A DNA stretch of 64,000 nt from CALBPI01 sp039815365 (GTDB lineage: Bacteria; Pseudomonadota; Gammaproteobacteria; Steroidobacterales; Woeseiaceae), in NCBI GenBank assembly GCA_039815365.1, contig JBCBZK010000004.1, forward strand, positions 1-64,000, in the 5' to 3' direction. Of the stretch, positions 17,760 through 25,179 are shown piece after piece; position 1 is the stretch's first letter, and each line of letters begins with the position of its first letter. The notes below the pieces were generated by a model. It was not told the DNA's origin and did not search any database. It saw nothing but the letters and a program-made list of their open reading frames with translations. The translations under genes and the position numbers were made by a program.

Positions 17760-19035
17760 TGTCCGTGTAATCGCGCGCCGGCGAGCCTGTGTAAAGCTGA
17801 CGCGGACGGCTGATACGGCTGTTTTCGCTGATCATTTCATCCCAGTGAGCCACCCAGCCGACGGCACGCCCGATCGCGAACATCACCGTGAACATCGATG
17901 CCGGAATGCCGAGCGCCCGATAAATGATTCCTGAGTAGAAATCGACATTCGGGTAGAGGTTCTTTTCGATGAAGTAGTCGTCTTTCAGTGCGACTTGCTC
18001 AAGCTCCAACGCAAGGTCGAACAACGGCGTATCGACGCGACCCAAATTCTTGAGGACCTTGTGGCACATTTCACGAATGATCGTCGCACGCGGGTCAAAG
18101 TTCTTGTAGACGCGATGACCAAAGCCCATCAGGCGGAACGGATCATTCTTGTCTTTCGCACGTGCGACAAACTCAGGAATCCGCTTCGGATCGCCGATTT
18201 CCTCGAGCATTTGCAAGACAGCTTCATTGGCGCCGCCATGAGCCGGACCCCACAGCGCCGAGATGCCTGCCGCAATCGCCGAATAAGGGTTCGCACCCGA
18301 GCTGGCTGCCATTCGAACCGTTGATGTGGAGCAGTTCTGCTCATGATCTGCGTGCAGGATAAACAACAGGTCTAGTGCTTCTGCGGCCACCGGATCGATC
18401 TGATACGGCTCTGCCGGCACACCGAAGAACATATTGAGAATGTTGCTGCAGTAGTCCAGATCGTTTCGCGGATAGATGAACGGCTGACCTAGCGAGTGTT
18501 TGTACGCGGCCGCCGCGATCGTCGGTAGCTTCGCGATAATGCGATGCGCGAAAATCTCGCGATGGCGCGGATCGCTGATGTCTGTCGAGTCATGGTAGAA
18601 CGCAGACATCGAGCCGACGACGCCTGACACCATTGCCATCGGATGCGCATCGTAATGGAAGCCATTGTAGAACCGCAGCAGACTTTCGTTGAGCATCGTG
18701 TGATGTCGGATCGAATCAGTAAACTCGTCTAACTCACTGCTTGACGGCAAATGGCCGTTCAACAACAAGTAGCAGACTTCGACATAGTGCGATGATGCCG
18801 CCAGTTGCTCCACAGGATAACCGCGATACATCAGTACGCCTTCATTGCCGTCAATGAAGGTGATCTTGCTCTCGCAGCTGCCGGTCGACACAAAACCAGG
18901 ATCATAGGTGAACGCACCCTGATCTTTGTAAAGACCACCGATAGCGATGACATCGGGTCCCGCGGTGCCGGAGCGAACGGGCAGCTGAGTCGTTTTGCCT
19001 TCCGGCGAAGTCAGCGTGTAAAACTTGTCTGTCAT
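17746..19035 (-). CDS. gltA: Citrate synthase (type II, hexameric form)
   Basis: GltA condenses oxaloacetate and acetyl-CoA to citrate. The 429-residue protein has the beta-rich N-terminal extension of the Gram-negative, NADH-sensitive class, the GPAHGGANEAVL His block and LMGFGHRVYKNFDPRA with catalytic His and Arg. The distal catalytic region follows, with FYSGIIYRALGIP. It is tail-to-tail with the preceding gene. A perfect 20-bp palindrome lies about 43 bp upstream of its start. Confidence 0.97.
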   Translation of the reverse strand: MTDKFYTLTSPEGKTTQLPVRSGTAGPDVIAIGGLYKDQGAFTYDPGFVSTGSCESKITFIDGNEGVLMYRGYPVEQLAASSHYVEVCYLLLNGHLPSSSELDEFTDSIRHHTMLNESLLRFYNGFHYDAHPMAMVSGVVGSMSAFYHDSTDISDPRHREIFAHRIIAKLPTIAAAAYKHSLGQPFIYPRNDLDYCSNILNMFFGVPAEPYQIDPVAAEALDLLFILHADHEQNCSTSTVRMAASSGANPYSAIAAGISALWGPAHGGANEAVLQMLEEIGDPKRIPEFVARAKDKNDPFRLMGFGHRVYKNFDPRATIIREMCHKVLKNLGRVDTPLFDLALELEQVALKDDYFIEKNLYPNVDFYSGIIYRALGIPASMFTVMFAIGRAVGWVAHWDEMISENSRISRPRQLYTGSPARDYTDIKTR

Positions 19036-19077
19036 GTCTATGGTGTCCCTGATTGAATGCTATCGACGTGCCAGATC

Positions 19078-19097
19078 TGCCCGAACGCGTTCGGGCA
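19078..19097. repeat. Perfect 20-bp palindrome between rpmE and gltA
   Basis: TGCCCGAACGCGTTCGGGCA is fully self-complementary. On the gltA strand it lies 61 bp past the rpmE stop and about 43 bp before the gltA start. It has no T-tract on either side, so it is a poor rho-independent terminator. It could be a dimeric repressor operator or an RNA hairpin in the gltA leader. Confidence 0.6.
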
Positions 19098-19158
19098 CTT
19101 ATCTGTTCAGTGGCATAGCGGCTATCTTACCAATAACCGTAATGGCCATCGTACGGCG

Positions 19159-19359
19159 TTACTTGCCGTAACGACGGCGGAATCGATCTACGCGACCACC
19201 AGAGTCGACAATCTTCTGCTTGCCTGTATAGAAAGGGTGGCACGAAGAGCAGACTTCGACAGTGAGGTCTTTGCCCAGCGTCGAGCGCGTCTGGAACGAC
19301 GCACCGCAACCGCAGGTGACGTTAATTTCGGTGTACGCCGGATGGGTGTCTGGCTTCAT
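19159..19359 (-). CDS. rpmE: 50S ribosomal protein L31 (zinc-binding type)
   Basis: Starting at the ATG at 19359, the product is 66 residues opening MKPDTHPAYTE. The Cys residues CGCG...CSSCHPFYTG form the zinc site of the C+ class of L31, and the basic end VDRFRRRYGK is typical. Zinc-type L31 is usually replaced by a Cys-less paralogue under zinc limitation; no paralogue is in this window. It has its own strong promoter 60-90 bp upstream. Confidence 0.96.
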   Translation of the reverse strand: MKPDTHPAYTEINVTCGCGASFQTRSTLGKDLTVEVCSSCHPFYTGKQKIVDSGGRVDRFRRRYGK

Positions 19360-19399
19360 GATCTTTGATCTCCGAGCGTGGGCACAGGACGCGCGCACG

Positions 19400-19735
19400 T
19401 ATCCAAAAAAAGGTCGCGTACTATATAGGCGTATCGCGATTTTGACAAGAACCGGGCGACGTTAACGCGTGCGCACAATCTTATCCACAAAACCTGTGGA
19501 TAAACCTGTGGAAGAAACTTGTTTAAGCTGCTCAATCCCGCGTGGTTGTTACATTACGTTTAGAATGCTCAAAATATCGCCATTTCTGTTTATTGTTATT
19601 TTTCAATAATTTATAGACGCTTTTGCAGCCGCCACTAGAGACGAGCTGCATTATGCATTACAAATTCAGCAAAGCGCCCAGAATGTGCATAAGCCATTTT
19701 GGCGAGCAGCACATATTGAGACTATCGGCAAGTGT
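19400..19735. other. 336-bp non-coding gap with DnaA-box-like motifs and an AT-rich tract
   Basis: No gene is visible between rpmE and hemW. Besides the rpmE promoter it holds TTATCCACA at 19481-19489 and its exact inverse TGTGGATAA at 19495-19503, both matching the consensus DnaA box. A weaker TGTGGAAGA follows at 19507-19515. About 55 bp on is an AT-rich run (19571-19617, with TTTATTGTTATTTTTCAATAATTT-like composition). Together this looks like a DnaA-binding or origin-like element, but the usual oriC neighbours (dnaA, gidA, rpmH, parAB) are absent, so regulatory or DnaA-titrating roles are equally possible. Confidence 0.55.
19420..19448 (-). promoter_or_regulatory. Sigma-70 promoter for rpmE
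   Basis: On the minus strand TTGTCA (complement of 19443-19448) and TATAGT (complement of 19420-19425) are separated by exactly 17 bp. The distance to the rpmE start is about 60 bp. Each hexamer has one mismatch to consensus, which fits the high expression of a ribosomal protein gene. Confidence 0.75.
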
Positions 19736-20899
19736 TTATGGCGGTAAAAAAAGTGCCTGTAAGTCATTGAGAAACCGTTGACCTAGCGCAGTGATGTCGA
19801 ACTGCGCCGGCTGATCGAATCGAATAAGCCCGCGCTCAGCCGCGATATCCAGTGTGGATTGAATCGTGGATGCGCTCACGCCGGTCTTGTGCTCGAACTC
19901 TTCGAGGGTAACGGTGCCGGTCACGCGCAACCGGTTCAAGAAGAACTCAAATGGCATCGCAGCATCGTTAATGCGCTGCCGCGCCAGCGGCGTTCGCGCC
20001 GAAATCGCCTCAATATAGCTCTGCGGGTGCATCGGCTGGGCGTATCGGAACACTGCACCGCCTCGCGTGAGTTTGCCGTGCGCGCCTGCACCGACGGCGA
20101 GATAGTCACCAAAATGCCAATAATTGAGATTATGCCGACTTTGCGCTCCATGCTGCGCCCATGCGGATACCTCGTAACGTTCGAATCCGGCATTCGACAG
20201 CACCGCCGCGCACTGCTGGCCAATCTCATGCAGGATGTCTTCGGCCGGCAATGGCGGCGGCTTGGCAAAGAAGACCGTGTTGGGCTCAAGCGTTAGCTGA
20301 TAGTGCGAGATATGCGAAACGCCAAGCGATAACGCGGTGCGGATGTCGTCCACCGCTGCAGCGACCGTTTGCCCGGGCAAGCCATGCATGACATCCAGAT
20401 TAATGCGCTCGAAACCCGCAGCGTCAGCTTCTGCGACCGCGCGATGGGTATCTTGCGGACTGTGTAACCTGCCGAGTCGCTGCAATGCGCCAGCGTCGAA
20501 ACTCTGCGCGCCTAGCGACACCCGGTTGACACCTGCAGACCGATAACCCGCGAAACTGTCTCTTTCCAGCGCCCCGGGATTTGCTTCCATGGTGATCTCA
20601 GCGTCGTTGCTAAACCCCCATGCCTTGTCTGCCGCTGCCAGAACACGCGCTATTTCACTCGGCGAAAACAGCGACGGCGTGCCGCCGCCAATGAATACCG
20701 AGTCAATGTTGCGCGTATCACGCTCGTCCGCCTGCAGTGCAATATCAGCAAGGACAGCTGCAACGTAGTCTGCGCGCGCACCGTCACGCTCGGCCGCGGC
20801 AGGCACCTGGTGCGAATTGAAATCGCAGTACGGACACTTCTTCAGACACCACGGGAAATGCAGGTATAGCGACAGTTTTGGTTCAGTCAGAGTCGCCAA
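19736..20899 (-). CDS. hemW: HemW, radical SAM haem chaperone (CPO-like)
   Basis: The radical-SAM cluster motif CLKKCPYC (CxxxCxxC) sits near residue 18 after the typical LSLYLHFPWC strand. Further family blocks are FIGGGTPSLFS, ITMEANPGALE, GVNRVSLGAQSF and LDVMHGLPGQT. At 387 residues it matches HemW, long annotated as oxygen-independent coproporphyrinogen oxidase but shown to bind and pass haem. True HemN has a longer N-terminus, absent here. It overlaps rdgB by 17 bp, an arrangement common in gammaproteobacteria. Confidence 0.93.
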   Translation of the reverse strand: MATLTEPKLSLYLHFPWCLKKCPYCDFNSHQVPAAAERDGARADYVAAVLADIALQADERDTRNIDSVFIGGGTPSLFSPSEIARVLAAADKAWGFSNDAEITMEANPGALERDSFAGYRSAGVNRVSLGAQSFDAGALQRLGRLHSPQDTHRAVAEADAAGFERINLDVMHGLPGQTVAAAVDDIRTALSLGVSHISHYQLTLEPNTVFFAKPPPLPAEDILHEIGQQCAAVLSNAGFERYEVSAWAQHGAQSRHNLNYWHFGDYLAVGAGAHGKLTRGGAVFRYAQPMHPQSYIEAISARTPLARQRINDAAMPFEFFLNRLRVTGTVTLEEFEHKTGVSASTIQSTLDIAAERGLIRFDQPAQFDITALGQRFLNDLQALFLPP

Positions 20900-21497
20900 A
20901 GTAGCTCACCAATTGCGGCTTGAGCGCGTGCAACGCTCGCGCGCGGTGGCTGACCGCGTTTTTTTCATCGCGCGTTAGCTGCGCGGCACAGCGGTGCTCA
21001 CCTTCAGGCACGAAAACAGGGTCATAACCGAAACCGCCATCGCCTGACGGCGCTTGGGCAATGTGTCCGTGCCATTGACCCTGACAAATCAGCGGCGTTG
21101 GATCAGCGACGGAGCGCATGAACACCATGACGCAGCAAAAGTAGGCTTCGCGACTCATTAGCGCGTCGCCTGCAAGCGCACCAAGCAACTTGCGATAGTT
21201 GTCTTCATCGCTTGCAGTATTGCCGGCATACCGCGCCGAATACACCCCCGGCGCACCCGCAAGAGCTGGAACAACCAAGCCGGAGTCGTCCGCCAATGCG
21301 GGTCGGTTGGTCTTCGCACACGCGTTGCGCGCCTTGATGACTGCGTTCTCGACAAACGTTGTGCCTGTCTCGTCAGCCTCGGGGACCTGCAATGCCGTTT
21401 GCGCAACGACTGTCACCGACACCTCGGCCAGCAGCGCGCCGATCTCGGCGACTTTGCCGGCATTGCCGGTGGCCAGTACGAGCTCAGACCCGCTCAC
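20883..21497 (-). CDS. rdgB: XTP/dITP diphosphatase (non-canonical purine NTP pyrophosphatase)
   Basis: RdgB/Ham1 clears deaminated purine nucleotides (XTP, ITP, dITP) before they enter nucleic acids. Signature pieces in 204 residues are LATGNAGKVAEI at the N-terminus, DETGTTFVENAVIKA, ADDSGLVVPALAG-PGVYSARYAG, GFGYDPVFVPEG and SHRARAL near the end. It starts with GTG overlapping the rph stop (GTGA), so the pair is translationally coupled. Confidence 0.96.
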   Translation of the reverse strand: MSGSELVLATGNAGKVAEIGALLAEVSVTVVAQTALQVPEADETGTTFVENAVIKARNACAKTNRPALADDSGLVVPALAGAPGVYSARYAGNTASDEDNYRKLLGALAGDALMSREAYFCCVMVFMRSVADPTPLICQGQWHGHIAQAPSGDGGFGYDPVFVPEGEHRCAAQLTRDEKNAVSHRARALHALKPQLVSYFGDSD

Positions 21498-22216
21498 GCG
21501 TTTTCCAGCGCCTGTAGCTGGGCGGCTTGCAGCGCATCGACGCCTTGCGCTGCCAGCGCAAGCATTTGGTCAAGCTCGCTGCGCTGGAACGCATGCCCTT
21601 CGGCAGTGCCTTGCACCTCAATGAACCCCCCAGCGTGATTCATCACGACGTTCATATCGGTCTCGGCTTGCGAGTCTTCCGGGTAGTCCAGGTCCAGCAC
21701 TGGCGTGCCTCGATAAATACCAACAGAGACGGCGGCAAGCCCGCCATGCAACGGATCCTTCTTGATTTTGCCTGCCGCTTGCAAGCCGCGGGTAGCCAAT
21801 GCGAGCGCGACGTAGGCGCCGGTAATCGACGCGGTGCGCGTGCCACCGTCTGCCTGCAACACATCGCAATCCAACGTGACCGTGCGCTCGCCGAGCGCTG
21901 ACAAATCAACCACAGCGCGCAATGACCTTCCGATCAGTCTCTGGATTTCCTGAGTTCTGCCCGATTGCTTGCCACGCGCGGCCTCGCGCTGTCCGCGCGT
22001 GTTCGTTGCGCCTGGCAGCATGCCATATTCACCTGTGACCCAACCCTGATGCTTGCCACGCAGGAACGGCGGCACCCGCTCCTCAACACTGGCTGTGCAC
22101 AGCACCCGCGTATCGCCGCAACTGATCAGTACTGAACCGGCAGCATGGCGGGTATAGCCGGTCTCAATGGTGATGGGTCGTAATTCGTCGACAGCACGGC
22201 CACTCGGTCGCTGCAT
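21494..22216 (-). CDS. rph: Ribonuclease PH
   Basis: RNase PH is the phosphate-dependent 3' exonuclease that trims tRNA precursors. The 240-residue protein begins RPSGRAVDELRPI and has GDTRVLCTASVEERVP and the RNA-contacting RSLRAVVDL; TLDCDVLQADGGTRTASITG is followed by DLDYPEDSQAETDMNVV. All expected core motifs are intact. A GGAGA site precedes the ATG. It lies 61 bp downstream of the PP2C gene on the same strand. Confidence 0.97.
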   Translation of the reverse strand: MQRPSGRAVDELRPITIETGYTRHAAGSVLISCGDTRVLCTASVEERVPPFLRGKHQGWVTGEYGMLPGATNTRGQREAARGKQSGRTQEIQRLIGRSLRAVVDLSALGERTVTLDCDVLQADGGTRTASITGAYVALALATRGLQAAGKIKKDPLHGGLAAVSVGIYRGTPVLDLDYPEDSQAETDMNVVMNHAGGFIEVQGTAEGHAFQRSELDQMLALAAQGVDALQAAQLQALENA

Positions 22217-22277
22217 GGGAAAATCTCCGCAAGTAAGTAGCCGGCGAGTATAGAGTACGCGGCGCTACACCGTGTGC

Positions 22278-23021
22278 TCAGTCGAGCCAGCGCAACGCCG
22301 CAACGGTCGTATTGTCTGCACGTTTACCGTTGTTCTTGATCGCAAGATCGCACATCACTTTGAGCACCATCGGCAAGTGCGTGTCGTGCTCGTAGCTCAA
22401 CTGGATCAGCTGATCATCTTCGAGGCCGGACCACAAACCGTCACTGCACAACAACAAGACGTCTCCGGGCGATAGTGCATGCTTGCGCGAAACCGTAATA
22501 CCGGGCAACGCGTCGTCGCCACCCAGACAGGACTCTACGTAATTGCGCATCGGATGCTCTTGCGCTTCTTCGCGGCTGATCACGCCTTCATGGATCAAGA
22601 CCTCGACGTGGGAATGATCCCGCGTCACTTTATGCACTGCGTGATCGCGCATCAGGTAGATGCGTGAGTCGCCGACGTGCACCCAGTAGCACGCATCATC
22701 CTGGACAAGACAAATCGCACACGTAGCGCGGGGACGACTATCGACAGAGCGATCTTTACCAAGATCAACCAGTGCGTCATGCGCGATGCTCACCGCGCGG
22801 TACAAAAAACCCTGCACATCGAGGATAGGCTGTGGCGTGCTCTCGAATACCCGGCGCACCGTGGCGAGGCCCGTTTCGGCAGCGATTGCGCCATCCGAAT
22901 GGCCGCCCATCCCATCGAACACCATCAGCAGCGCCGCCTGATCGCCAATAGCGATATCAGCGCGATCCTGATTATCCTTTCGCTTGCCGATCAGACTTTC
23001 TATTGCGTATTCAATGTTCAA
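22278..23021 (-). CDS. PP2C-type serine/threonine protein phosphatase
   Basis: 247 residues with the metal-binding motifs of bacterial PP2C/Stp enzymes: RKDNQDR, VFDGMGGHSDGAIAAE, HVGDSRIYLMRD, and LLLCSDGLWSGLEDD, ending ADNTTVAALRWLD. These residues hold two divalent metals for phosphate removal from Ser/Thr. No partner Hanks-type kinase is in the window; in related genomes the phosphatase lies near rph/yicC as here, with the kinase beside it or elsewhere. Soluble and cytoplasmic by sequence. Confidence 0.93.
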   Translation of the reverse strand: MNIEYAIESLIGKRKDNQDRADIAIGDQAALLMVFDGMGGHSDGAIAAETGLATVRRVFESTPQPILDVQGFLYRAVSIAHDALVDLGKDRSVDSRPRATCAICLVQDDACYWVHVGDSRIYLMRDHAVHKVTRDHSHVEVLIHEGVISREEAQEHPMRNYVESCLGGDDALPGITVSRKHALSPGDVLLLCSDGLWSGLEDDQLIQLSYEHDTHLPMVLKVMCDLAIKNNGKRADNTTVAALRWLD

Positions 23022-23245
23022 GTAGTGCTACTTCCACAGCCATCCGTTGGCACGTTATGATGTCGAGACGCTAAACGGTTGCTGCCCGCGCAGTTGTTGT
23101 TCGCACGATTTCCACACCATCTCACTACCCGATTCGCCACTGCCCACAAAACAAAATAACAGCAGCAGCCGGCACATCGCTATGATCTGGTGCACATTAA
23201 ACGCTTTCAACATTTTGAACCGCGTAAAGACGACTGATAACTGCC

Positions 23246-24121
23246 ATGAGTAACAGCTTGAACAGCATGACCGGTTTCGCCCGGTGCGAGACACCCACGC
23301 CGGATGGCACACTGAACTGGGAGATCCGCAGCGTCAATCACCGTTACCTCGATGCGCAGTTCCGTATGCCAGAAGCGTTACGCCGGTTTGAGCATCAATT
23401 GCGCAAACACGCAACGGCGCAGCTGGCGCGGGGCAAGGTCGATTGCACACTAACGATCAATCGCGATACCAGCGGCGAGATGCAACTACATATCAATCAG
23501 GACATGCTGCAGGCAATCGCAGCAGCCTCAAAGACGATTCGCAGCGGCATTGAGGATGCCCAGGCACCGAATGTCATCGATGTATTGCGTTGGCCTGGTG
23601 TGCTTGCAGAACGTGAGCGCGACGATGAAGCGCTCGCCAAAGCCGTGGTTTACGGCTTCTCGCGCGCGATCACAATGTTGATTGAGATGCGCCAGAACGA
23701 AGGACATCACCTTGGCGGACTGCTACTCAAGCGCTGCGACGAGCTGGACACACTCGCAACATCTGTTCGCGAACGCAGGCCGAGCGTACTGGCGGCGTGC
23801 CGCGCACGCATGCTGGAACGACTGAGCCGACTTGATGTCACTGCCGATCCCGGCCGGCTTGAAACGGAGCTCGCTCTGGTTGCCCAAAAGCTTGATGTTG
23901 ACGAAGAGTTAGACCGCCTGGACGGTCATCTCGACGCAATGCGCACGATCGTCGCGACCGGTGGCCCATGCGGTCGTAAGCTGGATTTTTTGATTCAAGA
24001 GCTCAACCGCGAGGCCAACACATTGGCATCCAAAGCGTCAGACGCCGACACCACCAGCGACGCGGTGGACATGAAAGTCGCGATTGAACAGATGCGCGAG
24101 CAGGTGCAGAACATTGAGTAG
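23246..24121 (+). CDS. yicC: YicC family protein (endoribonuclease YicC-like)
   Basis: 291 residues with the paired family blocks: N-terminal SMTGFARCE and WEIRSVNHRYLDAQFRMPE, and the C-terminal DUF1732 part containing GRKLDFLIQELNREANTLASK. The E. coli homologue is reported to be an endoribonuclease affecting small-RNA stability. A 224-bp gap separates it from the divergent phosphatase gene and should hold its promoter; I do not find a convincing pair of hexamers. The 3' end overlaps the gmk start. Confidence 0.92.
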   Translation: MSNSLNSMTGFARCETPTPDGTLNWEIRSVNHRYLDAQFRMPEALRRFEHQLRKHATAQLARGKVDCTLTINRDTSGEMQLHINQDMLQAIAAASKTIRSGIEDAQAPNVIDVLRWPGVLAERERDDEALAKAVVYGFSRAITMLIEMRQNEGHHLGGLLLKRCDELDTLATSVRERRPSVLAACRARMLERLSRLDVTADPGRLETELALVAQKLDVDEELDRLDGHLDAMRTIVATGGPCGRKLDFLIQELNREANTLASKASDADTTSDAVDMKVAIEQMREQVQNIE

Positions 24122-24743
24122 GCGGATACGGCGAGGCCGTTTGGTGGTGATTTCGGCGCCCAGTGGCGCCGGCAAGACCACGCTGGTCAAGGGGCTCATC
24201 GAGCGCGACGAGCGTTTTGTATTCTCCGTGTCGTATACGACGCGCAAGATTCGGCCTACAGAGGTAGACGGCACCGACTATCATTTCGTTAGCCCCGAAC
24301 GCTTTATCCAATTGCGCGATGCAGACGCGTTCTTGGAACATGCGCAGGTGTTTGATAACTATTACGCAACGGGCCGCGAGGCCGTCGAGGCTCTGCTGCG
24401 AGCCGGCAATCATGTTGTTGTTGAGATTGACTGGCAGGGCGCACAGCAAGTACGCCAGCAAATGCCTGATTGTTGTTCGATTTTTATCGTCCCACCGTCA
24501 GTAGCTGCTTTGGAGCAACGTCTGCGCAGCAGACAAACCGATAGTGAGCAAGTCATACGCCGCAGGCTTCAGGACTCGCTCGCCGACCTGTCCCACTGGC
24601 ATGAGTTTGACTACATCGTCGTCAACGACCATCTGGAGGCTGCTCTGGATGAACTTGCCGGGCTTGCCAGCGGCCGGCTACGCCGCAATCGCGTAGGCAC
24701 ACGCCGTGTCGCGCGGCGCATGCAGCGCCTGCTGGGGGAATAG
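24114..24743 (+). CDS. gmk: Guanylate kinase
   Basis: Gmk phosphorylates GMP/dGMP to the diphosphate. The P-loop SAPSGAGKTTL, the GMP-binding SVSYTTRKIRPTEVDGTDYHFV, and DWQGAQQVRQQ are present in normal order. The most likely start is the TTG at 24114, which overlaps the yicC stop and puts the P-loop about 14 residues in, as in relatives; an ATG at 24084 would overlap yicC by 38 bp. That gives 209 residues. It sits in the conserved yicC-gmk-rpoZ-spoT string. Confidence 0.94.
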   Translation: MSRRIRRGRLVVISAPSGAGKTTLVKGLIERDERFVFSVSYTTRKIRPTEVDGTDYHFVSPERFIQLRDADAFLEHAQVFDNYYATGREAVEALLRAGNHVVVEIDWQGAQQVRQQMPDCCSIFIVPPSVAALEQRLRSRQTDSEQVIRRRLQDSLADLSHWHEFDYIVVNDHLEAALDELAGLASGRLRRNRVGTRRVARRMQRLLGE

Positions 24744-24830
24744 CTGAAAAATGCGCACAATTCGCTAGCCAAGCGTCTTGCGCATGTCATATGATGCTCG
24801 GTCACACTTTCTACAGAAGATGATGTCACC

Positions 24831-25112
24831 ATGGCACGCATTACCGTCGAGGACTGCCTCGATAAAGTCGACAATATTTTTGATTTGGTTCTGATCGCGG
24901 CAAAACGCGCTCGCCGTTTGGCGAATGGCGCCGATGCAACGCTTGAGTGGGAAAACGACAAGCCCACCGTTGTTGCGCTGCGCGAAATCGCAGAAGGCAA
25001 CGTTACGTCCGCCATTCTGGATGAGCCTGACCTGCCGCCCGAAGACATCATGCGCCCTGAGCCCGTCGGCGAAGACATTATGCCGCTGCGTGCACTCGGC
25101 CTCGGCGACTAA
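24831..25112 (+). CDS. rpoZ: RNA polymerase omega subunit
   Basis: 93 residues opening MARITVEDCLDKVDN and carrying the conserved helix FDLVLIAAKRARRLANG, followed by an acidic variable tail. Omega helps assemble the beta' subunit and forms one ppGpp site with it, which fits its position just upstream of spoT. It lies 87 bp after gmk, where a TATGAT -10-like element suggests an additional promoter, though the -35 is weak. Confidence 0.96.
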   Translation: MARITVEDCLDKVDNIFDLVLIAAKRARRLANGADATLEWENDKPTVVALREIAEGNVTSAILDEPDLPPEDIMRPEPVGEDIMPLRALGLGD

Positions 25113-25179
25113 ACTCGCGCCGACCCGCTAAGGCAATGCAACGCCGCAGTCACCGCCTCGTAACGCTACAGCTGACGCT

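Noticed and set aside
19400..19735. Calling this region the chromosomal origin
   Set aside because: Only two good boxes and one weak box are present and no typical origin neighbours are visible. It is kept as a candidate element only.
24783..24800. Promoter with TATGAT -10 before rpoZ
   Set aside because: No acceptable -35 hexamer at 16-18 bp; mentioned in the rpoZ entry but not called.
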